This document shows positions 16,580 to 24,593 of a DNA stretch of 64,000 nucleotides, piece by piece. How positions within the stretch are numbered: the first letter of the stretch is position 1; each line of letters begins with the position of its first letter. Source of the DNA: Myxococcales bacterium (lineage in GTDB: Bacteria > Myxococcota_A > Bradymonadia > UBA7976 > UBA1532); NCBI GenBank assembly GCA_020633465.1, contig JACKDN010000010.1, positions 186,001 to 250,000 on the forward strand, read 5' to 3'. Position numbers and translations under genes: made by a program. Under the pieces are notes generated by a model, which was given only the letters and a program-made list of their open reading frames with translations, searched no databases and was not told the DNA's origin.

Positions 16580-18049
16580 TCAAGCGAGCGCCTGCTCGAT
16601 GGCGTCGAGCAGATCGGTGGGGCCGAAGGGCTTGGGCAGGAAGACGCAGGCGCGGCCCACGTCGCCGGGCGGCGAGCGCTCGTGTACGTACCCCGACACC
16701 AGCACCAGGGCGGGGCTGAGGCCGGCGTTGGCCATGGCCTCGACCAGCTCGACCCCGCTGCGGCCGGGCAGCACCACGTCGGTCACCAGCAGGTCGGGCG
16801 CGCGCGCCGAGGCGAGGCCGGCCATCGCGTGCTCCGCCGAGTGCGCCGTCCGCACGTCGAAGCCCGCCGTCCGCAGGAGCCGGGCCATCAGCCGCCGCAG
16901 CTCGGGCTGATCCTCCACCACCAGCGCGTGCCCGCGCGCCGCGACGACCGGGGACGGCTCGGGGGGGATCGCGCTGCTCCGGCGGGCCTTCGCCGGGGCC
17001 GGCGGCAGGACGACCTCGAAGGTGGTGCCCGCGCCGGGCGCGCTGTCCACCGCCAGGCGCCCGCCCGCCAGCTCGACGATCTCGCGCACCATCGGCAGGC
17101 CGAGGCCGGTGCCCGCGGGCCCCTTCGTGGTGAACAGCGGCTCGAAGGCGTGGGCCAGCACCGCCTCGGTCATGCCCTCGCCGTCGTCGCGCACGACGAG
17201 GCGCGCGCCCCCGTCGACCCGGTCGAGGCACACCACGATGTGCCCCTCGGCGCCGGTGGCGTCGCGCGCGTTGAGCACCAGGTTCAGCACCAGCTGCTCG
17301 ACGTGCACGCGCGACACGAAGACCGGCGGGACGTCGTCGTCGAGCAGCAGCGTGAACTCGACGTCCTCGCCCAGGGTCCAGCGCAGCAGCCGGTCGAGGC
17401 TACGCAGCGCGTCCGCGAGATCGACCAGCGTGGGCGGCTCGGCCACGCGGTGGGCGACGGCGCTCAGGTGACGCACCAGCGAGGCCGCCCGATCCGCCGC
17501 GCCCCGGACCTCGGCGAGATCGGCGCCGACGACCGAGTCCTCGGGCAGATCGCCCTCGGCGAGGTGCGTGAAGCTGAGGATGGTGGTGAGCTCGTTGTTC
17601 AGGGCGTGGGCGACGCCGCGGGTGAGGCGCACGACGGGCTCGTTGCGCTGGGCCGCCAGCAGCTGCTCGGTCAGCGTGCGCCGCTCGTCGACGTCCGCGA
17701 CCAGCCCGATGACCCGGTCGGGGTCGTCCGGCGAGCGGCGCCCGTGATCGGACACCCAGCGCCACGCGCCGTCGGCGCTGCGCAGCCGGTACTCGACACG
17801 AAAGGTGCCGCCCACGGCCAGCTGCCGCTGGCGGGCGTCGGCGACGGCGGGCAGGTCGACGGGGTGCACGCGCCGCAGGGCCTCGAGGGGCGAGGCCAGC
17901 AGATCGGCGCGAGGCACGCCGAACACCGCCTCGACGTTGTCCGAGACCCAGCGCAGGTGGCCCCGCGCGTCGGCCTCGTAGACGACGACGCCCAAGGCCG
18001 CGACCATCTGGGCGAGTTGCTGAGCGCTCGTGAGGGGCGTCTCGGCCAC
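16580..18049 (-). CDS. PAS-domain hybrid sensor histidine kinase with receiver domain
   Basis: Soluble hybrid kinase of 489 residues. Residues 15-130 form a PAS domain (YEADARGHLRWVSDNVEAVFG... WRWVSDHGR). The H-box is RLTRGVAHALNNELTTILSF, the NxxE-type histidine context of the NtrB-like family. The catalytic domain has NLVLNARDAT, VVRDDGEGM and the GTGLGLPMVREIV lid. A receiver domain fills residues 365-489, with DLLVTDVVLPGRSG giving the phospho-acceptor and FLPKPFG the conserved lysine. No membrane segment is present, so it senses something in the cytoplasm. It starts with GTG, lies 98 bases downstream of the sigma factor gene on the same strand, and the two may be co-transcribed. Confidence 0.9.
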   Translation of the reverse strand: MAETPLTSAQQLAQMVAALGVVVYEADARGHLRWVSDNVEAVFGVPRADLLASPLEALRRVHPVDLPAVADARQRQLAVGGTFRVEYRLRSADGAWRWVSDHGRRSPDDPDRVIGLVADVDERRTLTEQLLAAQRNEPVVRLTRGVAHALNNELTTILSFTHLAEGDLPEDSVVGADLAEVRGAADRAASLVRHLSAVAHRVAEPPTLVDLADALRSLDRLLRWTLGEDVEFTLLLDDDVPPVFVSRVHVEQLVLNLVLNARDATGAEGHIVVCLDRVDGGARLVVRDDGEGMTEAVLAHAFEPLFTTKGPAGTGLGLPMVREIVELAGGRLAVDSAPGAGTTFEVVLPPAPAKARRSSAIPPEPSPVVAARGHALVVEDQPELRRLMARLLRTAGFDVRTAHSAEHAMAGLASARAPDLLVTDVVLPGRSGVELVEAMANAGLSPALVLVSGYVHERSPPGDVGRACVFLPKPFGPTDLLDAIEQALA

Positions 18050-18147
18050 GACCGGGTCTCCTGCTCACCGCGGCCCGACGCAGCCGCCACAGGCACTCTA
18101 TCGGCGGCCTGCCCGCGACACACGAGTGTCTGCCACCGGCCGCCGCC

Positions 18148-18741
18148 TCAGGCGCCGACCTGACCCCACCGCATGCGGCGCTGCTCGGCCCGCAGCTGCA
18201 GGCGGGCGCGGTGGAAGCGGCTCTTGAGCGCGGGCAGCGACAGCCCGGTCTCCTTGGACAAACCCTTCAGCGACACACCATCGACGAAGCGGCGGACGAA
18301 CAGCTGCCGATCACCGTCGCGCAGGCGGTCGAGGAAGCGGTCGGTCAGGTCGAGCAGCTCGCGATCGCTGGCCAGGCGCTCGGGGGCCGGCTCGTTGGCG
18401 ACGGCGGCGGGCGAGTAGATCTCGGGGGTCGGCACCATGCGCTTCTCCTTGCGGTGCCGCAGCAGCGCGCAGTTGACCACGATGCGGCTGACCCACGAGC
18501 CGAAGCGGGCCTCGGAGCGGAACTGGCCGATGCGGCGCAGCACCTGCGTGCAGGCGTCGTGCGTGACGTCCTCGGCCTTCGTCGGGTTCCGGGTCACCTT
18601 CAGGGCCAGGTAGTACATGCGCTGGTAGTGCGCCTCGAGCAGCTGATCGAGGGCACGGTGGTCGCCGCCCTGCGCGCGGTCCACGAGTGCGGCCTCGTGC
18701 TCGGGGGTCATGGTGTCGGTCTGCTCGCTGGCGTGGATCAT
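18148..18741 (-). CDS. ECF-like RNA polymerase sigma factor
   Basis: A 197-residue sigma-70 family factor with regions 2 and 4 only. Region 2 is YQRMYYLALKVTRNPTKAEDVTHDACTQVL (with the DNA-melting and -10 recognition helix RFGSWVSRIVVN), and region 4 is GVSLKGLSKETGLSLPALKSRFHRARLQL, a typical -35-binding helix-turn-helix. No anti-sigma factor gene is adjacent; the neighbours on the same strand are a hybrid kinase downstream and a four-haem cytochrome upstream. The ATG at 18741 is preceded by GCGAGG. A 19-base dyad about 140 bases upstream (18878-18896) could be its operator. Confidence 0.9.
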   Translation of the reverse strand: MIHASEQTDTMTPEHEAALVDRAQGGDHRALDQLLEAHYQRMYYLALKVTRNPTKAEDVTHDACTQVLRRIGQFRSEARFGSWVSRIVVNCALLRHRKEKRMVPTPEIYSPAAVANEPAPERLASDRELLDLTDRFLDRLRDGDRQLFVRRFVDGVSLKGLSKETGLSLPALKSRFHRARLQLRAEQRRMRWGQVGA

Positions 18742-18877
18742 CGGGAAGCCTCGCTGGAAGTTCGCCCACCCCCGTACGCAAGGCCCGGGCCAACCCTTGA
18801 CCCACGTTCGCTCAACGTTTTACGAAGAATGAACCGTGGCAATCTGGGACAGCTGCCCCGGAACGCAACGAGTCACA

Positions 18878-18896
18878 TTGGACAACGTTCGTCCAA
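18878..18896. promoter_or_regulatory. Perfect dyad TTGGAC-N7-GTCCAA upstream of the sigma factor gene
   Basis: Two six-base arms flank AACGTTC, which itself contains the palindrome AACGTT. It sits in the 213-base gap between the cytochrome stop and the sigma factor start and is followed by no T run on either strand, so an operator is more likely than a terminator. The rest of this gap (18742-18954) shows nothing I can name. Confidence 0.4.
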
Positions 18897-18954
18897 GCTG
18901 GGTCCAAACACCGTCCGATCCCGTGCGCGGCCGGCCGCGGCGCCGGGGACGCGC

Positions 18955-20301
18955 TCAGCGCGGCGCGATCGGTCCCGGCGCGCCCTGGGCGATCCAGGTC
19001 TTGACGAGGGAGAGCTGCCCCACCCCGAGGGGCGGCAGGCCGAGCGGCATGCCCGGCCGTGAGGCATCCGGCCCGTGGCCCAGCGCCCCGTCGAGCCGAT
19101 CCACGGTCCGCTGATCTCGACCGGCCTCGCGGTGCCGCCGCAGCAGCGCCTCGAGCAGCAGCGGCGGCTCGCCCGGCGCGGCCGGCTCGAGCACCGAGCG
19201 CCGCGCGCCGTCGCGCACCAGGCCCCGCTTCAAGCCCGCGTAGGTCTCGAGATCCAGCTTCAGGCCGGCGAAGCCCAGCCCCCCGGTGTTGCCCGCGCCG
19301 CCGTCGCCGTTGTTGCTCTCGGGGTGCATGTGGCAGTGCACGCAGATCTTGCCCAGCACCTCGTCGAACACCTCGTCGTAGGTCACCTTGCGCGCCAGCA
19401 GCGGGACGTCGGGCGCGCGGGCCGGCGGCGCGGGCCCCGTCTTCAGCGGCGCGTGCAGCAGGAAGTCGGCGATCGCCTCGGCGTCACCCGGCCGCAGGGC
19501 CTGCTTCGGCATGGCGCTCTGCGGATCGACGGCCTGGGGGTGCTCGATGAAGCGCACCAGCGTCGCGCGCGGGATGCGCTCGCGCACCCAGCGCAGGTCG
19601 GGCGCGGTCAGCACGGGCGCGGCCACGTCGCCGGGCGGCACCGCCTTCTTCATCGCGGCGTAGAAGGCCGCGTCGAACGCGGCGCCGAGGGCCAGCCCCC
19701 CCACCCGGTGGCAGGTCGGGCACCCGCGCGCGACGAAGATCGCCTGCCCCGCCTCCACCCGCGCCGGCGGCGGCGCCGGGGTCGTGGCCAGGGGGGCGCC
19801 GGCATCGGCCCCGTTGAGGGCCGCGAGGTACGCGACGACGTCGTCCTTCTCGGCGGCGGTCAACCGCAGCGGGATCATCGACGTCTCGAGGTGCGGCCGC
19901 AGGTCGAACGGCGCGTCGAGGAACCGGCGCACGAAGCCCGGGTGCACCCGTCGGGTCAGCGTGCCCAGATCGGGCAGGCGGGTGAAGTGGACGATGTTCT
20001 CGAGGTAGCGATCCCAGTCGGGGAAGTCGGCGCGCTGCCGCGCGATGGCGGCCGGATCGCCCTTGGTGCCCAGGATCCATCGGTGACAGTCGACGCAGTG
20101 CATGGCCCGATCGGCGGCGGGCACGCCGCGGTCGCCGTTCACGTGGGTGATGGCGTGGCAGCGGTTGCACTGGGCCCGCTCGATGACAGCGCGGCCCCGC
20201 TCGGCGGCCGGCCCGAGGGGGGCCGCGTCGGCCCGCGCGGGGCCGGCGGCGAACAACAGGGGCAGCAGGACCAGCGGCAGGCGACGGGCGGGGCGGTGCA
20301 T
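18955..20301 (-). CDS. Secreted four-haem cytochrome c
   Basis: A 448-residue protein with an N-terminal signal peptide (LPLVLLPLLFAAGPARADA) and four haem c attachment motifs: CNRCH, CVDCH, CPTCH and CVHCH. The first two lie close together near residues 45-75, the third near 205, the fourth near 330, so this looks like two or three fused cytochrome modules. A methionine ligand candidate (TSMIPLRLTAAEKDDVVAYLAAL) follows the first pair, as in class I cytochromes. It probably moves electrons in the periplasm or cell surface; the terminal partner is unknown. It begins only nine bases after the stop of the TPR gene and should be co-transcribed with it. Confidence 0.88.
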   Translation of the reverse strand: MHRPARRLPLVLLPLLFAAGPARADAAPLGPAAERGRAVIERAQCNRCHAITHVNGDRGVPAADRAMHCVDCHRWILGTKGDPAAIARQRADFPDWDRYLENIVHFTRLPDLGTLTRRVHPGFVRRFLDAPFDLRPHLETSMIPLRLTAAEKDDVVAYLAALNGADAGAPLATTPAPPPARVEAGQAIFVARGCPTCHRVGGLALGAAFDAAFYAAMKKAVPPGDVAAPVLTAPDLRWVRERIPRATLVRFIEHPQAVDPQSAMPKQALRPGDAEAIADFLLHAPLKTGPAPPARAPDVPLLARKVTYDEVFDEVLGKICVHCHMHPESNNGDGGAGNTGGLGFAGLKLDLETYAGLKRGLVRDGARRSVLEPAAPGEPPLLLEALLRRHREAGRDQRTVDRLDGALGHGPDASRPGMPLGLPPLGVGQLSLVKTWIAQGAPGPIAPR

Positions 20302-20310
20302 GGGGGGAGA

Positions 20311-20919
20311 TTACAGGCGCAGGGGCGCCACGTCAGCGTTGGCCACGTTCACCTGCTCGCCGCCCAGGGCGCGCTCGGCCGCGACCACCGCCTCGGCGGA
20401 GGCGCCGCCGATGCGGGCGCGGGTCAGGTGGCGCTCGGCCGCGGCGCGATCACCCGCCTCGACCTCGAGCACCGCGAGCTCGGCGTGGACGTCGGCGGCC
20501 TTCACGCCGTCCATCGACAGCGCGCGGGTCAGCGCGCCGCGCGCGCCCTCGAGATCGCCGGCGCCGCGCTGGGCCGCGGCCACCGCGCGCAGGGCCGGGC
20601 CGTCCGGGGCCAGCTCGGCGGCGCGGGCGAAGCGCGCCTTGGCCCGGGCCGCCTTGCCCGCCTTGGCGTGCAGCAGGCCCGCCCGCAGCGCCGCCTTGGC
20701 CCGCGAGGCCGCCGGCCCGGCCGCGTTCATCGCGCGCTCGTACAGCCGGATGGCCGTGCGCAGCTCGCCGCGGGCCTCGGCGGCCTCGGCCTGCTGCAGC
20801 GTGTTCTGGGCGACGACGGCGACGACCGGGCGCTTGCGCATCGCGCAGGCGCTGGCGACGGAGGTGGTGGCGACGAGGGCGGTGGCGGCGGCGAGGGCGA
20901 CGAGGGCGGTGCGCTTCAT
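20311..20919 (-). CDS. Exported TPR-repeat protein
   Basis: A 202-residue, alanine-rich helical protein. The N-terminus is a signal peptide (MKRTALVALAAATALVATTSVASA). It then has tandem helix pairs typical of tetratricopeptide repeats, such as ARGELRTAIRLYERAM, GKAARAKARFARAAELAPDGP, GDLEGARGALTRALSMDG and GDRAAAERHLTRARIGGAS. Function is unknown; such repeats hold proteins together. It is directly upstream of the four-haem cytochrome with a nine-base gap, so a role in assembling or holding that protein is the simplest guess. A cysteine just after the signal (ASACAMRKR) might be a lipidation site, though the preceding residues fit the lipobox only loosely. Confidence 0.75.
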   Translation of the reverse strand: MKRTALVALAAATALVATTSVASACAMRKRPVVAVVAQNTLQQAEAAEARGELRTAIRLYERAMNAAGPAASRAKAALRAGLLHAKAGKAARAKARFARAAELAPDGPALRAVAAAQRGAGDLEGARGALTRALSMDGVKAADVHAELAVLEVEAGDRAAAERHLTRARIGGASAEAVVAAERALGGEQVNVANADVAPLRL

Positions 20920-20987
20920 GGGGGTCTCCGAGGTTCGAGGTATGGCCCTTCGAACGCCCGCCCCCCACAGAAGTTCTGTCGGCGGCC

Positions 20988-21015
20988 AAAAAAATTCCCG
21001 GGCCCGCCCGGCGGG
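20988..21015 (-). terminator. Candidate intrinsic terminator after the DUF2325-like gene
   Basis: On the minus strand, immediately after the stop codon at 21017, CCCGC-CGG-GCGGG forms a tight hairpin (21015-21003), and seven T residues follow at 20994-20988 after eight bases. The seven-T run is rare in this GC-rich DNA. The gap between stem and T run is longer than ideal. It would separate the crotonase operon from the TPR-cytochrome operon. Confidence 0.42.
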
Positions 21016-21016
21016 T

Positions 21017-22522
21017 TCAGCTGCCGGTCGCGCGGCCCTCGCCCAGGTAGCGCTCGATCGCCATGCGCAGCTGGTTGACCCCGTAGCCCTGGCGCACCAT
21101 CACCCAGTCGACGTCGCCGTCGCGCAGCGGGGGCATGAGGATGTCGGTCACCTTGTGGCTGATGAAGCGGGCGAGCAGGACGACGAAGTCGACGCCGCCG
21201 TTGCCGACGCGCTCGCCGAGGCTCTGCACCGTGCGGATGTCCCAGCCGCTGATCCACTCGACGGACTCGAAGCCGAAGGCCGCCTCGATGCGGGCGCGGG
21301 CGGGCTCGCGCACCTCGCCCCCCACCATCACCGCCACCCGCCCGCGCGTGCGCTCGAAGTACGGCCAGTCGGCGGGCAGCGCGGCGTCGCCCTCGTCCTC
21401 GTCGACGATCTCGATCGAGGCCTCGGCCTCGCTGGCCTCGGCCTGGCGCACCGCGCGGCGCAGGCGCTTGAGGGCCTTGTCGCCGCTGAGCGCGTCGAGG
21501 TGGCCCACCAGCAGGCGCGCGAGCCGGACGTCCTCGGGCTGCACCCCGGCGTTCAGCGCGCGGGTCGCGGCCCGGCGCACGCGCACGGGGCTGGGGACCT
21601 CCTCGCCCACCACGACGGCCAGCTCGCGCAGCGCCACCTCGGGGTTCAGCGCCGCCCGCTCGGCGTCGAGCGCGAAGCCGCCCAGCTCGCGGCGCAGCGC
21701 GTTCCACCAGAACTCGGCGTCGCCCACCCAGCTGCCGCTCTCCGGCCGGTGGCTGCGGCTGAGGCCGGTGATCCAGCCCGGCTGGTGCTCGTTCGAGAAC
21801 TGGGTCAGCTTGGCGAAGTCCTTCTTCAGCTGCAGCGCCAGCAGCGAGCGCAGCTGCGAGCTGGTGTCGTCCTGCAGGCGGCGCAGGCGCGACGCGAAGA
21901 GGCCCAGCAGCGCCTGCTGGATGGCGCGCGGGAAGCCCGACCAGTCGGCGCAGCGCATCACCTCGCGATCCACCTGCGCGGCCTCGTCGAGCAGCTCGTC
22001 GTCGGTCAGCTCGGCCCGCGGCTCGCCCACGCGCTCGATGATGCCGTGGGCCGCGTCGACGTCGAAGGGCACGACGCCGACGCCCTCGCCCTGGGCCCAG
22101 CTGGGCCCCAAGACGACGCTGTCGAGGATCGACAGGTCGAGCTCGTCCTCCTCCTCGTCGTCGTCCGGCGACGACTCCAGCGAGTCGTCGCCGCCGCCCG
22201 CCAGCGGGACGGCCCCCACCGGCGAGGTCTGGGGCGCCGCGCCGTCGACGCGCTCGTGCACCGTCTCGTCGGGATCCTCCAGGACGATGCGCCCGCCCTC
22301 GAGCCGCCAGGCCAGGGCCAGCGTCGCCCAGCGCATCAGCTTCTCGTCCCGCTCGGCCCGCAGCGCGTCCAGCGTGCGCTCGCCCGCGCGATCGGGCAGC
22401 AGGGCCAGATCGGCGTGCACGGCCGCCACCTGGCGCTGCAGGCCGACCAGCTCGCGGCTCAGCTCCTCGAACTCGTCGAAGATGGCGTCCAGGCGGGCCG
22501 GATCGAGGGGGGCCGCGCTCAC
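21017..22522 (-). CDS. Protein with C-terminal DUF2325-like domain, function unknown
   Basis: A 501-residue cytoplasmic protein. It begins with a helical region (LDAIFDEFEELSRELVGLQRQVAAVHADL), has a strongly acidic linker (SPDDDEEEDELDLS), a helical middle, and ends with a domain resembling DUF2325: RVAVMVGGEVREPARARIEAAF, then VDFVVLLARFISHKVTDILMP and a closing helix. Those families carry the same GG start and S-H-K/N motif; the match here is by eye and imperfect. The GTG start at 22522 overlaps the stop of the crotonase gene (GTGA), so the two are translationally coupled. The frame is open further upstream, but only as crotonase shadow. No reaction can be assigned. Confidence 0.7.
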   Translation of the reverse strand: MSAAPLDPARLDAIFDEFEELSRELVGLQRQVAAVHADLALLPDRAGERTLDALRAERDEKLMRWATLALAWRLEGGRIVLEDPDETVHERVDGAAPQTSPVGAVPLAGGGDDSLESSPDDDEEEDELDLSILDSVVLGPSWAQGEGVGVVPFDVDAAHGIIERVGEPRAELTDDELLDEAAQVDREVMRCADWSGFPRAIQQALLGLFASRLRRLQDDTSSQLRSLLALQLKKDFAKLTQFSNEHQPGWITGLSRSHRPESGSWVGDAEFWWNALRRELGGFALDAERAALNPEVALRELAVVVGEEVPSPVRVRRAATRALNAGVQPEDVRLARLLVGHLDALSGDKALKRLRRAVRQAEASEAEASIEIVDEDEGDAALPADWPYFERTRGRVAVMVGGEVREPARARIEAAFGFESVEWISGWDIRTVQSLGERVGNGGVDFVVLLARFISHKVTDILMPPLRDGDVDWVMVRQGYGVNQLRMAIERYLGEGRATGS

Positions 22523-23322
22523 CGGCCTTCGTACTCCGGGGTCTGCTTCGACACGAAGGCCGCCACGGCGACGCCCAGATCCTGGGTGATCAGGTGGGCG
22601 GCGTTCCAGGTGGCGACGTACTCGAGGCCGCGGTCGATGTCGGCGCGCTGGGCCTCGTTCATCACCCGCTTGGCCCCCTGCACCGTCAGCGGCGGGTTGG
22701 CGGCGATCTCGGCGGCCAGGGCCAGCGCCTCGCGCTTCACGGCCTCGGCGTCGGGCAGCACGCGGTTGACCAGGCCGATGCGCTCGGCGTAGGCGGCGTC
22801 GAAGTCGCGGCCGGTGAACACCAGCTCGCGCGCGATGCCCGGGCCGACGATGGCCGGCAGGCGCTGCAGCGTGCCCAGATCGGCGACGATGGCCATCTTG
22901 GTCTCGCGCACGCCGAAGCGGGCGTCGGCCGAGGCCAGCCGGACGTCGCAGGCGGTGATCAGATCGACGCCGCCCCCGATGCACGCCCCGTGGATGGCCG
23001 CGATGACCGGCACGCGGCAGCGCTCGACCGCCAGGAAGGCCTGCTGCAGATCGCGGATGAGCTGATGCAGCCGGCCCTGCCGCGCGCCGTCGGGCGGGCC
23101 GGGCTGGATGGGCAGCTTGGGCATCATCGCCAAGACGTCGAGGCCGGCGGTGAAGGCCCGGCCGCGCCCCGAGATGACGGCCGCGCGCACCTCGGCGCGG
23201 GCGTCGATGTCGCGGAACACGGTCACCATGCCCTCGAAGAAGGCGGGGTCCATGGCGTTGAGCTTGTCGGGGCGATCGAGCTCGACGTGGGCGACCGCCC
23301 CGTCGACGTTCAGCTGCACCAT
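22519..23322 (-). CDS. Enoyl-CoA hydratase/isomerase (crotonase) family protein
   Basis: A 267-residue crotonase. AAVISGRGRAFTAGLDV supplies the first oxyanion-hole strand and VIAAIHGACIGGGVDLITACDVRLAS the second. The active-site region reads ETKMAIVADLGTLQRLPAIVG; the aspartate before LGTLQRLP is where delta3,5-delta2,4-dienoyl-CoA isomerases have their acidic residue, so isomerase activity is a reasonable guess, with hydratase less likely. The C-terminal helix is ordinary. It is followed, with a four-base overlap, by the DUF2325-like gene. The 78 bases upstream separate it from the M50 protease gene. Confidence 0.88.
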   Translation of the reverse strand: MVQLNVDGAVAHVELDRPDKLNAMDPAFFEGMVTVFRDIDARAEVRAAVISGRGRAFTAGLDVLAMMPKLPIQPGPPDGARQGRLHQLIRDLQQAFLAVERCRVPVIAAIHGACIGGGVDLITACDVRLASADARFGVRETKMAIVADLGTLQRLPAIVGPGIARELVFTGRDFDAAYAERIGLVNRVLPDAEAVKREALALAAEIAANPPLTVQGAKRVMNEAQRADIDRGLEYVATWNAAHLITQDLGVAVAAFVSKQTPEYEGR

Positions 23323-23400
23323 CGGAGTCCTCCTCGCGGCGGCGATCCGCAGCCTACACGCGGCGGGAGTCCGACGCGACTGCGCGCGCCCGCGCGGGTG

Positions 23401-24546
23401 TCAGCCGTTCCAGCTGGCGCCGGGGCGGCCGAGGGCCGGCGCGTCCGCCGACGGCAGGTCGGCGTCGGCCAGCGCCTTCAGGCCCGCCGCGCGCCGCACC
23501 TCGACGGTGGTGACGACGCCGGCGACGGCGTTGAAGTGGTCGAGCACGATGGCCGGGCGCTCGCGATCGCGCATCGCGCGGACCACGTCGTCGAGGGGAT
23601 CGTCGACGTTGACGAAGAGGGGCTCGCCGTCGACGAGGTCGCCGGCGCGCTCGCCGGCGCCCGCCCGAAGGTCGGTCACCTGCAGGGCGCCGCGCACGCC
23701 GTCGAGATCGCGCACCAGCGCCGCCTGGGCCGCCTGCAGCAGCATGTGCCGCGCGACGCCCGCCACGCGCAGATCCGGCGGGACGGTGGCCACGCGCGTG
23801 ACCATCGCCTGCCGGGCGGTCAGCCCCTCGACGGCCAGGCGCTGCCGACGCGCGCGCCGCTCGGCCCCGGCGCCGAAGAAGACGAAGGCGCCGATGAGCA
23901 CCAGCATCAGGCCGTGCACCGCGACGCCCCAGACGACCAGGCCGATGGCGACCACGCGGCCCAGGCCGGCGACGACGTCGACCGCGCGATCCGGGCTCAG
24001 CCAGCGCTCGAGGACGGCGCCCAGGACGCGGCCGCCGTCGAGGGGGAAGGCCGGCAGCAGGTTGAAGACGGCGATGACGAGGTTCAGCAGGCCGACGATC
24101 AGGGCGACCACGACGACGTCGAGGGGCAGGCCGGGGATGCGGCTCAGGCCGAGGGCGGCGGCGCCGACCGCGAAGCTGACCAGCGGGCCGTTGAGGGCGG
24201 TCCAGAAGCGCTGGCGGGCGGTGGCGTCCGGGTGGTCGATCTCGGTGACGCCGCCCAGCACCATCAAGGTGATCGCGCGCACGCGCGCGCCGTAGCGCAG
24301 CGCCGTGAAGGCGTGCCCCAGCTCGTGCAGCAGGACGCCCGCGAACAGGGCGAGGGCGACCGCGAGGCCGAGGGCCAGCGGGGGCAGGGTCAGGGCGGTG
24401 GGGTCGACGCCCAGACGATAGAGCAGGAAGGGGAGGTCGCGCGCCGCCACCGAGGTGGCGATGAAGGGCACCACCAGCAGCAGCGACACGTGCAGCCGAA
24501 GCGGGATACCGCGCAGGTGCGTGAGCGTCCAGGCCGTGCGGAACAT
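23401..24546 (-). CDS. M50 (site-2 protease-like) membrane metalloprotease
   Basis: A 381-residue intramembrane zinc protease. HELGH at residues 74-78 gives two zinc ligands and the catalytic glutamate; NLLPAFPLDGGRVLGA further on provides the LDG aspartate. About six hydrophobic helices span residues 15-220. The C-terminal 150 residues look like a degenerate pair of CBS-like modules (LTARQAMVTRVATVPPD and LFVNVDDPLDDVVRAMRD), as in the M50/CBS subgroup related to archaeal and Mycobacterium Rip3-like proteins. ATG at 24546 follows GAGGAGG. Substrate unknown. It lies 47 bases after glyS on the same strand. Confidence 0.9.
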   Translation of the reverse strand: MFRTAWTLTHLRGIPLRLHVSLLLVVPFIATSVAARDLPFLLYRLGVDPTALTLPPLALGLAVALALFAGVLLHELGHAFTALRYGARVRAITLMVLGGVTEIDHPDATARQRFWTALNGPLVSFAVGAAALGLSRIPGLPLDVVVVALIVGLLNLVIAVFNLLPAFPLDGGRVLGAVLERWLSPDRAVDVVAGLGRVVAIGLVVWGVAVHGLMLVLIGAFVFFGAGAERRARRQRLAVEGLTARQAMVTRVATVPPDLRVAGVARHMLLQAAQAALVRDLDGVRGALQVTDLRAGAGERAGDLVDGEPLFVNVDDPLDDVVRAMRDRERPAIVLDHFNAVAGVVTTVEVRRAAGLKALADADLPSADAPALGRPGASWNG

Positions 24547-24593
24547 GCGGTCCTCCTCGTGGAGGAGAGGCCGCGGCGCCCCGCCCGGTTGCA

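Noticed and set aside
20102..22792. An 896-codon open frame on the plus strand
   Set aside because: Shadow of the cytochrome, TPR and DUF2325-like genes, which have signal peptides, motifs and coupled starts.
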